Assembly (NCBI GenBank): GCA_951213105.1
Contig: OX578138.1
Coordinates: forward strand, 67,356,037 to 67,420,036
DNA: 64,000 nt
DNA from: Amaurobius ferox
Taxonomy: Eukaryota > Arthropoda > Arachnida > Araneae > Amaurobiidae
Direction of reading: 5' to 3'
Part shown: one piece after another, positions 18,117-30,747 of the stretch
Layout: every line of letters begins with the position of its first letter
Position numbering within the stretch: the stretch's first letter is position 1
The notes under the pieces: generated by a model
What the model was told of the DNA's origin: nothing
Database searches by the model: none
What the model saw: only the letters and a program-made list of their open reading frames with translations
Translations under genes and position numbers: made by a program

Positions 18117-20104
18117 CAAGGGGGGGAGGGGGCTCCCCCCCCCTTGGGGACAGATCAAACTTCAAAGGTATTCAATCCCTTTGGGTACAGATCAAATTTC
18201 AAAGGTAATCAATCCCCTTGGGTACAGATCAAACTTGGGTACATCTTCAGGGGAGGCCCCCCCCCCCTGAAGAAATATTAAATTACAAAATTTTATATTC
18301 TCTGGGTAAAAAATTGTGTACAAAAAAAAATATTAGGAAAGCGAGTTTCGTGCTGTTTCCACGTCCCAAGCTTAGGGTGACGAATTGTTTGAAATTTACA
18401 GTCGCCAATGACTGCCGCGAAACTTCAGACATCTAATTTCTACCTGGTCAGCATTAGTGGAGTGAAAGAAAGTGAGCTTCTTCAATGGAAGGAAGTTTTA
18501 AAGGCGTGCAAGTTCGAATAAGAGAACATTTTCCAGAAGCACTCTATGTTCATTGTAGTTCTCATTTCCTGAACTTAGCACTCTGCCATTCATGCGAAGT
18601 TGTTAGAATAAGAAATTACATTGGCACTGTTAAAGCCATGGGAATTTTTTTTAAATCTTCATCTAAAAGAACAGGGTGTTTAAAAGAAAACATTGAATCT
18701 AACTTTCCTGAAACAAAATGGAAAACTTTAACAGCTATGTGCGAAACAAGATGGGTAGAAAACCACGATAGTCTTCTAAAATTCAAAGAAATCTACAAAG
18801 CTATTGTAGAAACTTTAGAAGATTTAAGCTTCAATCCTGATGTAGATATGTCTTCGAAAGCATCATTGTTGCTAAAATCCATTTTATCAAGCGAATTTGT
18901 GATCAGTTTGTGCTGCTTATCTATGCTATTTTCATACACTCTGCCTGTGTGCAAAATGTTACAATCTCCGCAGTGTGATTTATCTGGAGCTATGCAACAT
19001 GTAGACTTACTGCAAGAAACTTTTGCTGACATAAGGACAAATATAGAATCGAGGTTTTTAAACATTTACAAATGTGCTGAACATTTGTTGCACTCTGTAA
19101 ATGAAGAAATTAAAATGCAATGAACAGCATCGAAGCAAAAATACCGAGCAAATATTTGTACATCGAATTCTGAAATTTATTTTCTAATTGCAATAGCTAT
19201 TCCATTTTTTGATGATTTTGTTAATCAAATAAATAACAGATTTTCCAATCATAAAGCCACGTTAATAACATTAGATCAGCTAATACTATCTGTTTGTTGC
19301 GATGAAAACACAGTGTTCAATGTAGAAGCGTTACAATTGTACAAAAACAGGTTGCAGTGGGACACTTTAGAACTGGAATACGAAATGTGGAGAAAGAAAT
19401 AGAAGAAAGAAATGAGTGTTGATAGACCTAAGTGTGCCATTACAGCTTTGAATGAATGCAGTGCAGATTTTTTCCCCAATATTTTTTGTTTATTAAAAAT
19501 TTTATGCACCCTCCCTGTAACCACTTGCACCTCTGAAAGAATATTTTCGACATTGAAAAGGATTAAAACTTACTTTCGAAATTCAACAAGTCAAGAAAGA
19601 CTAAAATGGCATTGATGTCAGTTTATAGAGACATTGAAATTGACAATGAAGATGTGATAAATGTGTTTGCTTTAAAAAAAGCAAGAAAACTAAACTTTGT
19701 CATTTGAGTGAGTTTTGAATATTTTTCATAAGTTTGTTAAAGTCATCAGACATTTAGAAATTTCATTTTTTTTTTATTCCAGATATTTCATTTGCATTAT
19801 GTAATTGTATATTTTCATTTTTTATCACTATTTCGATTGCTTATCTACTTATTTTCTTTTCGTTTGACTACTAAAAGGTAACTATAAAAGATATGTAAAT
19901 ATTATTTTATAATATTGTATATAATTAAAAAAATTAAATTCAAAAATATTTAAAACACTTTTTTTCGTAACTTCTTTTTCTAAGTGCGAAACAACTTTTT
20001 ATGTGTGTACATACGCATGTACGTATGTAAAAGTGTGGGACATGATTTCTCTAACCCCCCCCCCCCCCCCCCCCCCACAAATTAAATTTCTGGGTACGGC
20101 CTTG
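18117..20104 (+). mobile_element. hAT (ZMYM/P52rIPK-like) transposon remnant, about 2 kb
   Basis: The right end, read in reverse, begins CAAGGCCGTACCCAGAAATT and is followed by a poly-C/G run, the layout of many hAT ends (CAxxGGCxTxxCCAG then G-rich). At the left, G/C homopolymers and repeats of GGGTACAGATCAAACTTC-type words (18120-18245) occur, but no matching left terminus is clear. The transposase frame is 5'-deleted and broken. Confidence 0.65.
18485..19707 (+). pseudogene. hAT-family transposase, ZMYM1/P52rIPK-like, broken
   Basis: The first 212 residues read YVHCSSHFLNLALCHSCE and CETRWVENHDSLLKFKEIY, motifs typical of the DUF4371-containing hAT group. An in-frame TGA at 19121-19123 is probably a mutated CGA. 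The same frame continues to a TAG near 19399, then into the C-terminal dimerisation region (TTCTSERIFSTLKRIKTYFR at about 19518). A frameshift near 19605 gives LMSVYRDIEIDNEDVINVF and the natural-looking end at TGA 19705. The upstream half with the BED/TTF finger and the first catalytic Asp is missing, so it is inactive. Confidence 0.8.
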
Positions 20105-23100
20105 TCTGTACCCAGTAGTGAGCTGCCAAATTTTTAACCGCCAGTAAGCTATTATGCAAGGTAATGGTTTCAAATGCTATCATTCTTCGCAGTTCACACT
20201 AACATAATATACATTTATTGAGCGTTTAAAATTCATTTGGTGTTCGAGTTAAAATTATTTACATTTTAACTCTGTTGTTGTTGTTGTTTCTTATGACCTC
20301 CTGATTTCGACGGACATTTTAACTCTTAAACATGTTTATTTCAAATTATGTTTAAAATTTAACAACCAATATTTAAACTTTGGTAATGTTTAATAACAAT
20401 TACATGTGTATTATCCTACACTTTGAATTTTGAATATACAAAATTTCGATATTCAAATTTAAAAGGCATGTATTGATGCATCATTCAAATTTTTCAGAAC
20501 ATTTCGAATTTAACTCAACGTTAATTCAGTTAAAAACCTCTTTACACTTGCTATTCTGTATAACACATCTGAAATATAAAACCTGAAGTTTTATTCTTCA
20601 ATCTCTTGAATAATTTCAGTTTGAAACATTTAGTCAAAATACTATTAATTTCTAAACTCAAAATTATTTATTTGAAACAAATATTAATTTTAATATCTTT
20701 ATTACTTCAACAACTATAATTCGATTTATAGATAATATATTACTATCTAATGTTACCGAAATACTTTAGCATCGGTTGGATGCAGTGATAACTAGTCAAA
20801 CTTTTAACTGGTATATGTATTTTCAGTTTCATCATATCTCATTACATCAGGATAAATCAGATAACATCAGTATTAACTAGGTGAGTCCATTTGCATCTAC
20901 TCATGCATCCTAGGATATCGAATCCATCTTCATATAAATTTAAATTAGTAACTACTGTCTATTATTTTCAAAAACAGCATTCAGTAAGTTGATTTAAAAT
21001 ATCTGTTGGATAAACTCCTTCTTTATAAACATGTTATAAATTGAAATTAGTTAATATCATGCAACATTATTATGCAGTTAAAGTTATTCAAACAGATTGT
21101 ACTGTTAAATAGAGAATGCATATTTTTAACTATAGTAAAGTACTATTTATACCCTGTGAAAATATGTAATTGAAATTAATGTCACTGGATAGGAATGTTT
21201 GACGAGCTATGTAGAAATGCATATAAATGATGTATGTACTGTATTTCAAATATTTGAAATTTAATATTCACTGATTAGAATGGAAAATTAGACTATATAA
21301 GATTTAATAAAATATTTGAAACATTTTTATGTAAATAAAATTAAAATTTGTTTTGATTTGACAACAAATTATGAATTTTATACAAATATTGAAATTAAAA
21401 TATAACTATCCATATTTCATTACCTGAAGATACATTCAATTGAGTAATAGAAAATTAGTACTAACTTTTGAATCATTTGTGAGATATCAGTGATTACAAA
21501 CGTACACATGCTTATCTCAAAAGCATTCAATTCGAAAATAAGAATATTTAAAGCAAAAACATGTAAATTCATTGATAGTTCAAATATTTGATCCTATTAC
21601 AATATTTTACTTTAACGTTAGTATTATGTGTGTAACAGTAGCGTAGTGTCCCCAGGCAATTCTTTTTTTGAGGAAGAGGAATGGGGGGGTTGAATTGGTA
21701 ACCAAACAGTTTGCTTCTCATTTCGCTAAATATCATTTCTCTGAACTTAAATGGGTTTCTAGGGAATATGATTTCCCTACTTGGTAATGCTATTGGTGGA
21801 TAGAGACAAAAAATATTTCTTAAATATATATATATCTATAATTTAAAAAAATCAAGGGTACTTCCTTATTATAGCGGCTCCTGAGGATGAATCACCAAGC
21901 GTCCGAGATTTATCGCCAGGGTAGGTTGTAAAACCTCACCAAACGTTTGCAGTCCTAAAGAAACAGCACGTGTTTATATTATTGTCATATTACTTTTTCG
22001 TTAACGAAAACCTTGGCGAAATCTTAACTGCGACCTTGGCTCAATCAGATTTATGGGAGCCACTATAATAAGATAGTACTGAATCAAGCTATATATACAA
22101 TTTCTTTCTAATAGTACAATGATTCTAGCTAAAATTAAATCTGCTTTTCAATTTCTTCGTCTACAGTTACAATTGAGATATATAGATATTAGTTTATTAA
22201 ATGGGATGTTTTTATTTACTTTTGAAATTTATTTTTACCTTTACTCTAAGGCAGGAATTTACTTTTATGCATCAAAATTCTATTATCTGTACTACTGATG
22301 GGAAAAAATTAGTACAAATAAGATAACCATATGCATTACCTAAAAAACATATTTTAGTTCATCCGGTGAACAATATCTTGAAAAATTATAAATATTTAAT
22401 CAACTGAACCTGATTGACTTCTACCTACTTAATCAAATTTAAAACATTATTATTTTTATTACACAGTGTTTATGTTAATCCATGTCTAGCCAATCCGAAT
22501 TTCTTATAGAAAGCTGAAGGTTAATTAGGTCCTTGTAAATTGATCATCATTCAATGAATTGTGAGTACCTACAGTTAACCAAATTTAAAAGGTAGCTGCA
22601 AAGTTTACAGTTAGTACATTACAAGGGCAGGTTCAGGCAGAAATAAAAAAGGGATTTATTTCGACATGTTTCTTTTACTAGAAATGACACATATATCTGA
22701 AAAAAGGGGGGGGGGTAATTGCCACAATGACCCATACCTGGATCTACATTAAGTTTCTTGTTACCATTATAGATATCAGATATTCTATATTGATGAAGCA
22801 TAATAAGCATGAAACCAGTCCAAGAATGCTCATGCTGGTATCTGTAATAGGAATATCACCCCTATTTTTTAGAATGCCTCTTATAGATGGGCTTTGTGTT
22901 TATAAACTTTGCCTTTGCAGCTTCATGTGGCCTGAGCTAAATTGTATATGAATTTTGAGCCGGCCACGTGAAAGAACTGAAAATGTTAGTTTCCATAGAA
23001 GTTCTAAAAAATTGTGGTGCATGCTAACTTTCATGCTACCCCTGCAAATTTTGATTATTTCATGATGACGAGCATATAATAAGTGAGAAACTAGTCCATG

Positions 23101-24505
23101 GATGCTAGTATCTGCAATAGGAGTGTCTTCTCCATTATATCCTATTCACAAATTGATATATTAGAATGTTGCAAAACTATAAGAGCAAAACAGTTTTATC
23201 AAGCTATTTTCACAAAAAATATTATGACTGGAGAAACAAATATGAGCACAATAAATAGCAGATCTATTTTGAAGTTGAAATTGGGGCTGCAGCTAATATA
23301 TTTCACATAACATCTTTGATGAACAAGTATTTTAGCTATATTTCAGGCATTTAAAACTAACTTGAATGTACTCGGAAAGCTGTATCTATTTACTCATATT
23401 TGTTTCCATTCACCTATTACGTGTACATATATTACGTAGATGGTTATCATAGAGACAAAATATCAATTTAGAATGTTCTGATATTAAAATATGGAATTAT
23501 ATGAGGGTTTTGCTGTCTAAGAAAAGTTGAAACCACTTTATGTGAAATATCAGTTAGCACGAACCTCAGGCTAGGCACTATCAGTGCCTATTATATATTC
23601 TATTATATATTTATTTGTTACATATAAAGTAGTTAACATGAAATTTGAATTAATGTTAAAAAAAAGCTATTCCTCTGAAAGTCAAATTCTTCAGGTAACA
23701 CACTAAGTTAGAGTGCAAATCTCAACCAACTTGTTTATTTCTGGTGATATCAATTCAAATCCATAGCATCTATTCTATTGGTATATAACTTTTTAATACT
23801 TCTGTAAAGAAACCAGGCATAAAAAAATTAGGTGACAAATCAGATTCTTTAAGAAAGTATTACAAATTTATATTCTCAAAAGCAGCAGTTTATTTATTTT
23901 GATCTATTGGTATCTTTTATTCACATAGAAACAAGGAGCGAGCATTAAAGGAGAACTAGAGTCAGTATGTACATACTGATTGTCAAAATTTTCAATGTTC
24001 AAGTATCAGATGTTACATTGAAAATGTTTGAAGTAAATAAAAGTTTAATAAAGAATGCCAAGAAATTAACTTATATATTTAAAAGTATGCGCTGGTTGTG
24101 ACTAATGGACTTACCTGGTTAAAGATACCCCCCCCCCCTCCCAACTACGGGAAAGATCTATTCGAATTTTTTTTAATTACAATAAATCAAGACACAAATC
24201 ATATTGTAATTGTTAATGTGTGTAAAAATTTCCTCAAAATCCAGATGAAGGTGTATTGAAGTACTTTAATTGTAAATCCATTGACACAGTTCTATAAAAA
24301 TATAGGTATGTCATTCTTTTCGTTTTGCCACTTTGTTTTCTTTCGGTTAGTGACAGTGGCACAGCATTAGCATTGCTCACACCTATTCCAATGGTAAAGA
24401 AACCAATATGTATATCTATTTGTTTAGAATTTAATGGTAACAGCAAACAATTGATATATAAAATTTTCGAAGCATATCAGTTATTAAAAATTTTTAGCAT
24501 AGAAA
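20105..24505. other. 4.4-kb AT-rich interior without recognisable genes
   Basis: No frame longer than about 75 codons is plausible as a protein. There are homopolymer G or C runs near 21685, 22707 and 24130. A weak internal repeat links 22810-22870 and 23090-23150 (AGTCCAxGxATGCT and GTATCTGxAATAGGA words). No terminal repeats or structural RNA are recognised. Confidence 0.6.
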
Positions 24506-25295
24506 ATTATTAGCACATCACTGGGTATATAGAGTGGGATGGATTACCCATCCTCTACACTAAATATTTTACCCAGGATTACATTGTAAGCCTGCATTTT
24601 TATTAATTTTAGATTCATTTTTTAAAAAAATTTCCACATTTTTTGTCCAAAATATTTCAATGTATGGCTTTTTCTTTTAAATCAAACACATAGTTTTATT
24701 TACAAACTTGCATAAATATTTGAAATCGACTTCAAAAAAGGTTATGGTAACCCACATTTAAACGGTTATATATTTTGTTTTGGATAGGTAACTTGCTTTT
24801 TTGTAGTTAAAAGATTAATAAAATAAAACAAATTGCCTCAAGTGTTATAAGTCCTCAATGAAAATAGGATTAAAAACGTTGCGATACACGTACGGAATAC
24901 AATATAAAATGGGCATAAGGTGCGTTTAATAAACATAATACATATAACACAAGCATTTTAAACTGTATGCTGTATATAATTTTTTTCCCGTAAATGAAGC
25001 ATTTTTATCATTGATCAAGTAGTAATAATAATAATATTTATTTAATTCTTTAGTTTAAAATCATATCAAAAGCAAATAAATATGTGTGTATTAAGTAAAA
25101 TACATGACGAAATGTATCTAAGGAAAACGTAAACACGTATAATCTCAAAGACGACAGATTTTGTCTTAAACTGTCAAACTGTGTACTAGGCTCCGCCCAG
25201 TGTATACTAGGCTCCGCCCATGACGTCATTTAACTTAGCCAATAGCAAAGAATAGGCCTCACAGCAGGGGGTATAGCGGGTACGTTTTCCGAACA
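24506..25295 (-). repeat. right 0.8-kb terminal inverted repeat with promoter-like motifs
   Basis: Reverse copy of 16511-17307. It carries GGCTCCGCCCA twice (near 25190 and 25210), CRE TGACGTCA at 25221-25228 and a CCAAT box (AGCCAATAG, 25238). The outer end is GTACGTTTTCCGAACA. Confidence 0.85.
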
Positions 25296-25318
25296 TGCAC
25301 CAGGCGCGAAGCTTCGTA

Positions 25319-25395
25319 CGATGAACACATGTATACTTATATGAACACGTGTATACTTATATGAACACGTGTATACTTATAATGAACACGTATGT
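25319..25395. repeat. minisatellite, about 20-bp unit, 3.5 copies
   Basis: The unit ATGAACACGTGTATACTTAT is repeated head-to-tail with single-base variants. It lies between the right TIR and the GC-richer region upstream of zinc-finger copy B. Confidence 0.9.
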
Positions 25396-25419
25396 AGGAT
25401 GGTGACAACTAAAATTATT

Positions 25420-25964
25420 TCAATTTTAATAAAAATGAATTACATACCCTGTAACGCAACCAGTTTTCTTTTATCAATCCATTTCTACGAAATGATTTAA
25501 ACACTTAACAAATAATCCTTTTTTACGTTACTCAAACCACGCTAGTCTGTTGTTCCAAGTTTTCGTCGAGCGAAATAGGGTTATAACATTGAAAATCGTC
25601 TTGGACCCAAACCAGACCATCGCCAAGAGCGCGCCAATCCTCGTTTTGGTCTATCTCTAATGGCCGCCGCGAAAAACAAACTATCGAGAGTGGCAGGTCT
25701 GTATAATATTGATTTGTGCAATCAAGCGATTCAAGCTCTTTGGAACAGCCCGACGGTGCATATCTGCGATCTTACAATATATCTTTACACGCCACACAGC
25801 CGATAGTGCGCCAATTTTGTTATACCTAAAATCTAGCCGCATTCGCCAAGCCACAGATTAATATAGTATTCTGTGCGCCAAGCGCTCCCAGAAGCCTTTG
25901 CGCGAGTGGAGCGGCTCCTGTATCTAACACTTCGTACGTCGAGCTAGCTGCTAGCCACAGGCAT
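25420..25964 (+). promoter_or_regulatory. GC-richer region upstream of zinc-finger copy B (candidate promoter/5' exon)
   Basis: Base composition rises, with many CpGs and GCGC words (GAGCGCGCCAATCC, GGCCGCCGCGAAAAAC, TTTGCGCGAGTGGAGCGG), unlike the surrounding AT-rich DNA. It lies 0.5-1 kb upstream of the first finger of copy B. Its partner is absent next to copy A, where the foldback block starts instead. No TATA box or splice site could be fixed with confidence, so the promoter role is an inference from position and composition. Confidence 0.35.
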
Positions 25965-26450
25965 TTATTTATTTATTGAGGGAAGAAAGTTCCTGCTTTT
26001 TCAATGTGTCAATAAGTATTTTTACAAGAAAGGTTTTGAATCAACAAATACTACTTCAGAATACTGATGGCATAGACTAAATGCATTTTCTACAAAAAAC
26101 CTTTTAAATCACCTAGTGATAAAGCATTTGCATGTAAAGTACAAGACTGAAACCTAGTAAAATTTGTATATTGTGCATTCAAGCCTGTACTCAAACCCAT
26201 CATTTGTGTATATATGCTATTGAAAAACCATGTGTGAAAAATGTAGGAAACCATTTATACAAATATATTACTGAAAACACAAACTGCAGCCCACAGATGG
26301 AAACTAATTTCGTGTATAATATCTGGTGTAGCATTTGTTTAAATAAAATCTCAAACTTGTGAATACTGTTGAAATTACCATTTTTATGTAAAATATATTT
26401 AGAGACATATTTAGATAAATATAAACTGATTCATAGTAGCAAGAAAATGC

Positions 26451-26880
26451 TTTGTGTGTAAACTGGCTTTTAAAATATTTCCCCCACAAAGCAGCTTCAA
26501 ACAACATAAATTTGAGCACACGGTTAATCTATTTGAATATGAAATATGTCAGAAAGTATTCACACAAGAAAATGCTTTAAATATGCATAAACTTGTACTT
26601 ACAGGTGAAAAACCTTTTCTATGTAAAATATGACAGAAAGCATTCACAAACAAATATTTATTAAATAAACACAAATGTGTATATACAGGTGAAAAACCAT
26701 TTGTCAGGAAATATGTCAGAAAGCATTCACACGAAGAATTCATTTAAATGTACACAAATGTTTGCATACAGGTGAAAAACCACTTGTGTTTGAATTATGT
26801 CAGAAAGCATTTACACATGAAAATAGTTTAAATGCACATAAAATAATAGTTTAAATGTACATACAGGTAAAAGACTAATT
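26451..26880 (+). pseudogene. zinc-finger copy B, decayed 5' fingers
   Basis: It starts with CFVCKLAFKIFPPQSS, a C2H2 finger whose counterpart in copy A has lost its first Cys. It continues with a finger ending ALNMHKLVLTGEKPF (last His changed to Leu). Then TGT of CEICQKAF has become TGA (CKI*QKAF, about 26629-26631). A frameshift and further stops follow before 26880. This is the ancestral start of the array in copy B. Confidence 0.75.
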
Positions 26881-27939
26881 ATGTCTGATATATGTCAGAA
26901 AACCTTCCCAATCAAATCTGATTTAAATGTACGTATGCATATACATACAGGAGAAAAAGCATTTGTATGTGAAATATGTCAGAAAACCTTCACACGCAAA
27001 GATCTATTAAATAAACACAAACGTGTACATACAGGTGAAAAACCATTTGTGTGTGAAATATGTCAGAAAGCATTCGTACAAAAAAGTCATTTAAATAGAC
27101 ATAAATATGTACATACAGGTGAAAAGCCATTTGTGTGTGAAATATGCCAGAAAGCATTCACACAAAGAATTAATTTAAATGTATCCAAATGTTTGCATAT
27201 AGATGAAAAACCAGATAATCCAATTGTGTGTGAAATATATCAGAAAACCTTCAGAACCAAATCTGAATTAAATGTACACATGCGTATACATACAGGAGAA
27301 AAACCATTTGTATGTGAAATATGTCAGAAAGCATTCATACAAAGAAGTTATTTAAATGTACACAAACGTTTGCATACAGGTGAAAAACCATTTGTGTGTG
27401 AAATATGTCAGAAAGCATTCACACAAAAAAGTCCGTTAAATACACACAAATATGTACATACAGGTGAAAAACCAATTGTGTGTGAAATATGTCAGAAAAC
27501 CTTCGCAATCAAATCTGATTTAAATGTACACATGCGTATACATACAGCAGAAAAAGCATTTGTATGTGAAATATGTCAGAAAACCATCACACAAAAAAGT
27601 CATTTAGATGTACACAAACATTTGCATACAGGTGAAAAACCATTTGTGTGTGAATTATGCCAGAAAGCATTCAGTCAAAAAGAAAATTTAAATTCACACA
27701 AACTTGTACATAGAAATGAAAGACTGTTCCTGGGTGAAATATGTGATGAAGCATTTACACATAAACATAGTTTAAATATACCCAAACTTCTACATACTGC
27801 TGTAAAACCAATTGTGTGTGAAATATGTCAGAAAACCTTTATACATAAATCTAAATTAAATGTACACATGCGAATACAGGAGAAAGACCATTTCTATGTC
27901 AAATATGTCAGAAAGCATTCAGACATAAAATTGATTTAA
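26881..27939 (+). CDS. C2H2 zinc-finger protein, 12-finger open segment, copy B (probably a pseudogene)
   Basis: A 352-residue frame of tandem fingers of the same family as copy A (CEICQKAFx5LNxHKxxHTGEKPFV). Several ligands are lost: the first finger begins SDIC for CEIC, finger 4 has LNVSK (His to Ser), finger 5 CEIY (Cys to Tyr), and finger 11 GEIC and LNIPK. The frame ends in QEKDHFYVKYVRKHSDIKLI because a 4-base deletion near 27876 removes part of the HTGEKP linker. The ATG at 26881 lies inside a finger and is unlikely to be a real start. DNA binding in the nucleus is the family role. Confidence 0.75.
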   Translation: MSDICQKTFPIKSDLNVRMHIHTGEKAFVCEICQKTFTRKDLLNKHKRVHTGEKPFVCEICQKAFVQKSHLNRHKYVHTGEKPFVCEICQKAFTQRINLNVSKCLHIDEKPDNPIVCEIYQKTFRTKSELNVHMRIHTGEKPFVCEICQKAFIQRSYLNVHKRLHTGEKPFVCEICQKAFTQKSPLNTHKYVHTGEKPIVCEICQKTFAIKSDLNVHMRIHTAEKAFVCEICQKTITQKSHLDVHKHLHTGEKPFVCELCQKAFSQKENLNSHKLVHRNERLFLGEICDEAFTHKHSLNIPKLLHTAVKPIVCEICQKTFIHKSKLNVHMRIQEKDHFYVKYVRKHSDIKLI

Positions 27940-28385
27940 ATGTACACAAACGTTTGCATACAGGTGAAAAACCATTTGTGTGTGGATTATGTTCGAAAGC
28001 ATTTACACATAAAAATAGTTTAAATTCACACAAACATCTACATACAGGTGAAAAACTGTTCGTCTGTGAAATATGTCAGAAAGCATTCACACAAAGAATT
28101 CATTTAAATTTACACAAACGTTTGCATACAGGTGAAAAACCATTTGTATGTGAATTATGTCAGAAAGCATTCAGTCGAAAAGATAGTTTAAATTTACACA
28201 AATTTATACATACAGATGAAAAACCATTTATGTGTGAAATATGTCAGAAAGCATTTACTCTTAAATGTAGTTTAAATATACACAAACTTGTACATACTGC
28301 TGAAAAACCAACTGTGTGTGAAATATGTCAGATGACCTTCACTTGCAGAAGTGAATTAAATGCACACATACGTGTACATACATGA
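27882..28385 (+). CDS. C2H2 zinc-finger segment after frameshift, copy B, 7 fingers
   Basis: The array resumes in another frame as GERPFLCQICQKAFRHKIDL. It then has CGLCSKAFTHKNSL, CEICQKAFTQRIHL, CELCQKAFSRKDSL, CEICQKAFTLKCSL and CEICQMTFTCRSEL fingers with complete C2H2 ligands. It stops at TGA (28383-28385), where GGA of the next linker is mutated. No start codon belongs to this segment; it was read through from 26881-27875 before the deletion. Confidence 0.75.
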   Translation, partial: ERPFLCQICQKAFRHKIDLNVHKRLHTGEKPFVCGLCSKAFTHKNSLNSHKHLHTGEKLFVCEICQKAFTQRIHLNLHKRLHTGEKPFVCELCQKAFSRKDSLNLHKFIHTDEKPFMCEICQKAFTLKCSLNIHKLVHTAEKPTVCEICQMTFTCRSELNAHIRVHT

Positions 28386-28790
28386 GATAACCTATTTGTG
28401 TGTGAAATATATCAGAAAACCTTTGCACACAAAGGTGAATTAAATATACACATATACATACAACTGAAAAACCCATTTGTGTGTGAAATCTGTTAGAAAG
28501 CATTCACAGTAAAAGTAATTTAAACAAACAAACACATACATACAGGTAAAAAACCATTTATTTATGAAATATGTCAAAGCATTCGCCTGAAATGAATGTT
28601 TAAATGGTGTAATATGCCAGAAAGCATTTGCACAGAAATTACACTTAAATAGAGACATACTTGGGTATACTGGTGAAAAACCATTTACATTGGAAATATG
28701 TTAAAGTATTCACACGAAAAAGTGATTTAAATAGGCACACACAGGTAAAAAAACATTTTTGTGTGAAATATATCAGATCTGCACCTATGA
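28386..28790 (+). pseudogene. zinc-finger copy B, decayed 3' fingers
   Basis: After the TGA the frame continues with LFVCEIYQKTFAHKGELN and then PFVCEIC*KAFTVK. Below that, fingers are recognisable only in pieces (about 28500-28770) in several frames. Homology to the 3' flank of copy C begins at about 28781. Confidence 0.7.
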
Positions 28791-29772
28791 CCCTCCAAAA
28801 ATGAATGTATAAGGAAGGCATCACTGGTGTAAACATTCCTTATAAATTAATGAATGTTGTCCCATCATATAATCATATGTGAACACAGTATATTTAATCA
28901 ATACTTTTTTTCTATAATTTATATACTTGTTTTTGCTTTATCATTTTTATTATTATTTTCAGTTGCATTTGCAATGTTCAAAGACAGAATATTAATGTCA
29001 ATTTGATCAGACTATGTTGTAGTCTTGTTTTGCTGATCCTGTAATATTTTTATATAGTAAAACAGTGGCATAACTGCAAATTTTGGCTCACAAGTTGCAA
29101 TTAATTTGAGCCTACATTCTATTTCAACTTGCATTATTTGGGTGTATGCTGAAATAATTTACAAATGATGAATTTATTTATTATATGGAAGAAATGACCA
29201 ATTTTATGGCATAAATATGGTAAAGAAACATTTGCACAAAAATATTTAAAGTTTATTATTATTATTCTTTTTTTTCAAACCATTTAAGCAGCATACTTAG
29301 CAATTAACTCTGTCTTATTCATTTCACTGGCTTCACTATTTTCAGTTTCCAAATGGACTAAATTACTTATCTCCGATTTTCCAATAGAATTTCATTTGTA
29401 GTGTTTTAAAAGTTATAATTTGTTGAGTGAACTTTTAACAGAAGTTACATTTACTGGCTAAGTGAAAACAGGAAATATACAGAATACACATAAGAAACAT
29501 TGCTTTATATTTGAAAATCAACATTTCTGCGAAAATTTTAATCATCATCAGTGGTTTTAGATCACTTTTCATCCATGTTTGCGAATTGAATGCGAAATTG
29601 TGTAGAAAGAAGGTTAGAATATTTCTTTTGGAAAATTTCCCATATTTGCAATAAATAGAAATCCATTGATTTCAAAATTTCTCTTTATTCCAGAAATCCA
29701 AATGTGTTGTGTATTTATCACATCCTATAAATCTTTGTTGAATTTGACTGGTGATTATATATAATACACACT
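28791..29772 (+). repeat. 3' flank of zinc-finger copy B, inverted copy at 61108-63430
   Basis: This flank matches the reverse complement of 63323-63430 joined directly to 61108-61900. The 1.4-kb hAT element at 61901-63322 is absent here, and only one copy of its target (GTGAACAC, about 28881) is present. Homology fades near 29772/61108. No gene is seen in the interval. Confidence 0.88.
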
Positions 29773-30747
29773 GTAGCAGGACATTTAGGCACCCCAAGCT
29801 CTGGAAAATTTTTTTTATTTATGACTGCAGAAAAACATCTCTAACATTTGTAGCGATTTATAAGATTGTAGCCTAATTCCTGCTATGAAAAGGAAATTCC
29901 ATCACCTTAGTACTCTGTTAATTTAGTGCACCTTTTCAATGAAAATATATAACTGTTACCCTCTTAGGCTTAAGATACAGGAGTATTGTCTTGCATCCAT
30001 TTTGGAGAGGCTGCATGGAGCTTGTCACACAAGAATGGCGACATTCTTTTCATGGATTTCTAAGCTCCCCACTTTAATCCCCTCTCTTGAGGGGGGAATA
30101 ATAAAGGAAGAGCCACCTTTGTATTCAAAGGGTTAAAATTGTAGAAAATGTCGACAGCTGAATAATCCAATAAATAGAAATGTCCAATGAGAATACATAT
30201 AAATTATAATTAATATAGGATCTGTCTAACCCATGTGTGGACTGCATTCCAGTCTTGTAGAGTATTCTGCATACCTTGCCTTCACCTCTGGCAACAGTAT
30301 AGCAACTGGAATGTAGGTAAGTCAGTTAAGATAATTTTTGTGTTAATAGGAATTTTGGAGTGACAAAGTGTTATCAAAATAAAATTTCCATCATAAATGG
30401 TTTTGATCCATATATTTTAGATTCCAAAAGTGGATTAACATCTCGAACTACTTTATTGCCGATTACAACCATACTTATGCTTAATATGGTTTTGAAACAT
30501 TTCAAACTTTATATTTTATGAATAAATAAATTATTTTATATTAATGGAAAAGAATAAACTTATCTGCTATAAGATGCTTATCACAAATTAAATTTTGAAG
30601 GATATAAGAACTTCAATTTTGAAGTTGTTAATATTATCATATCCTTCCACTGAAGATCTGAAATTCTTTGTGTCTTTCCAATATTAATATAATATTATCA
30701 GTTTTCCTGTTTGCGAATACAGGGGATTCTAAAAACAGAAAAAGATT

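Larger units (their letters stand above)
16511..25295. mobile_element. 8.8-kb element or palindromic block bounded by 0.8-kb inverted repeats
   Basis: Two long inverted repeats (16511-17307 and 24506-25295) bound 7.2 kb of mostly AT-rich sequence. The only recognisable coding remnant is the hAT transposase at 18485-19707, which has its own right end at 20104 and is probably a nested insertion. No target-site duplication could be found at the outer ends, so this may be a transposon with long TIRs of unknown superfamily or an inverted duplication. It directly abuts the foldback block. Confidence 0.6.

Noticed and set aside
8383..28385. CRISPR array, because of regularly spaced repeats of about 84 bp in 8383-9888 and 26881-28385
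   Set aside because: The period is the C2H2 finger unit, the repeats encode protein in frame, and there are no short invariant repeats with unique spacers.
29952..30136. Possible 185-bp piggyBac-like MITE (TTACCCTCTTAGGC to CAAAGGGTTAA)
   Set aside because: The right end resembles a piggyBac terminus, but the left side lacks a full TTAA and the inverted match is poor.
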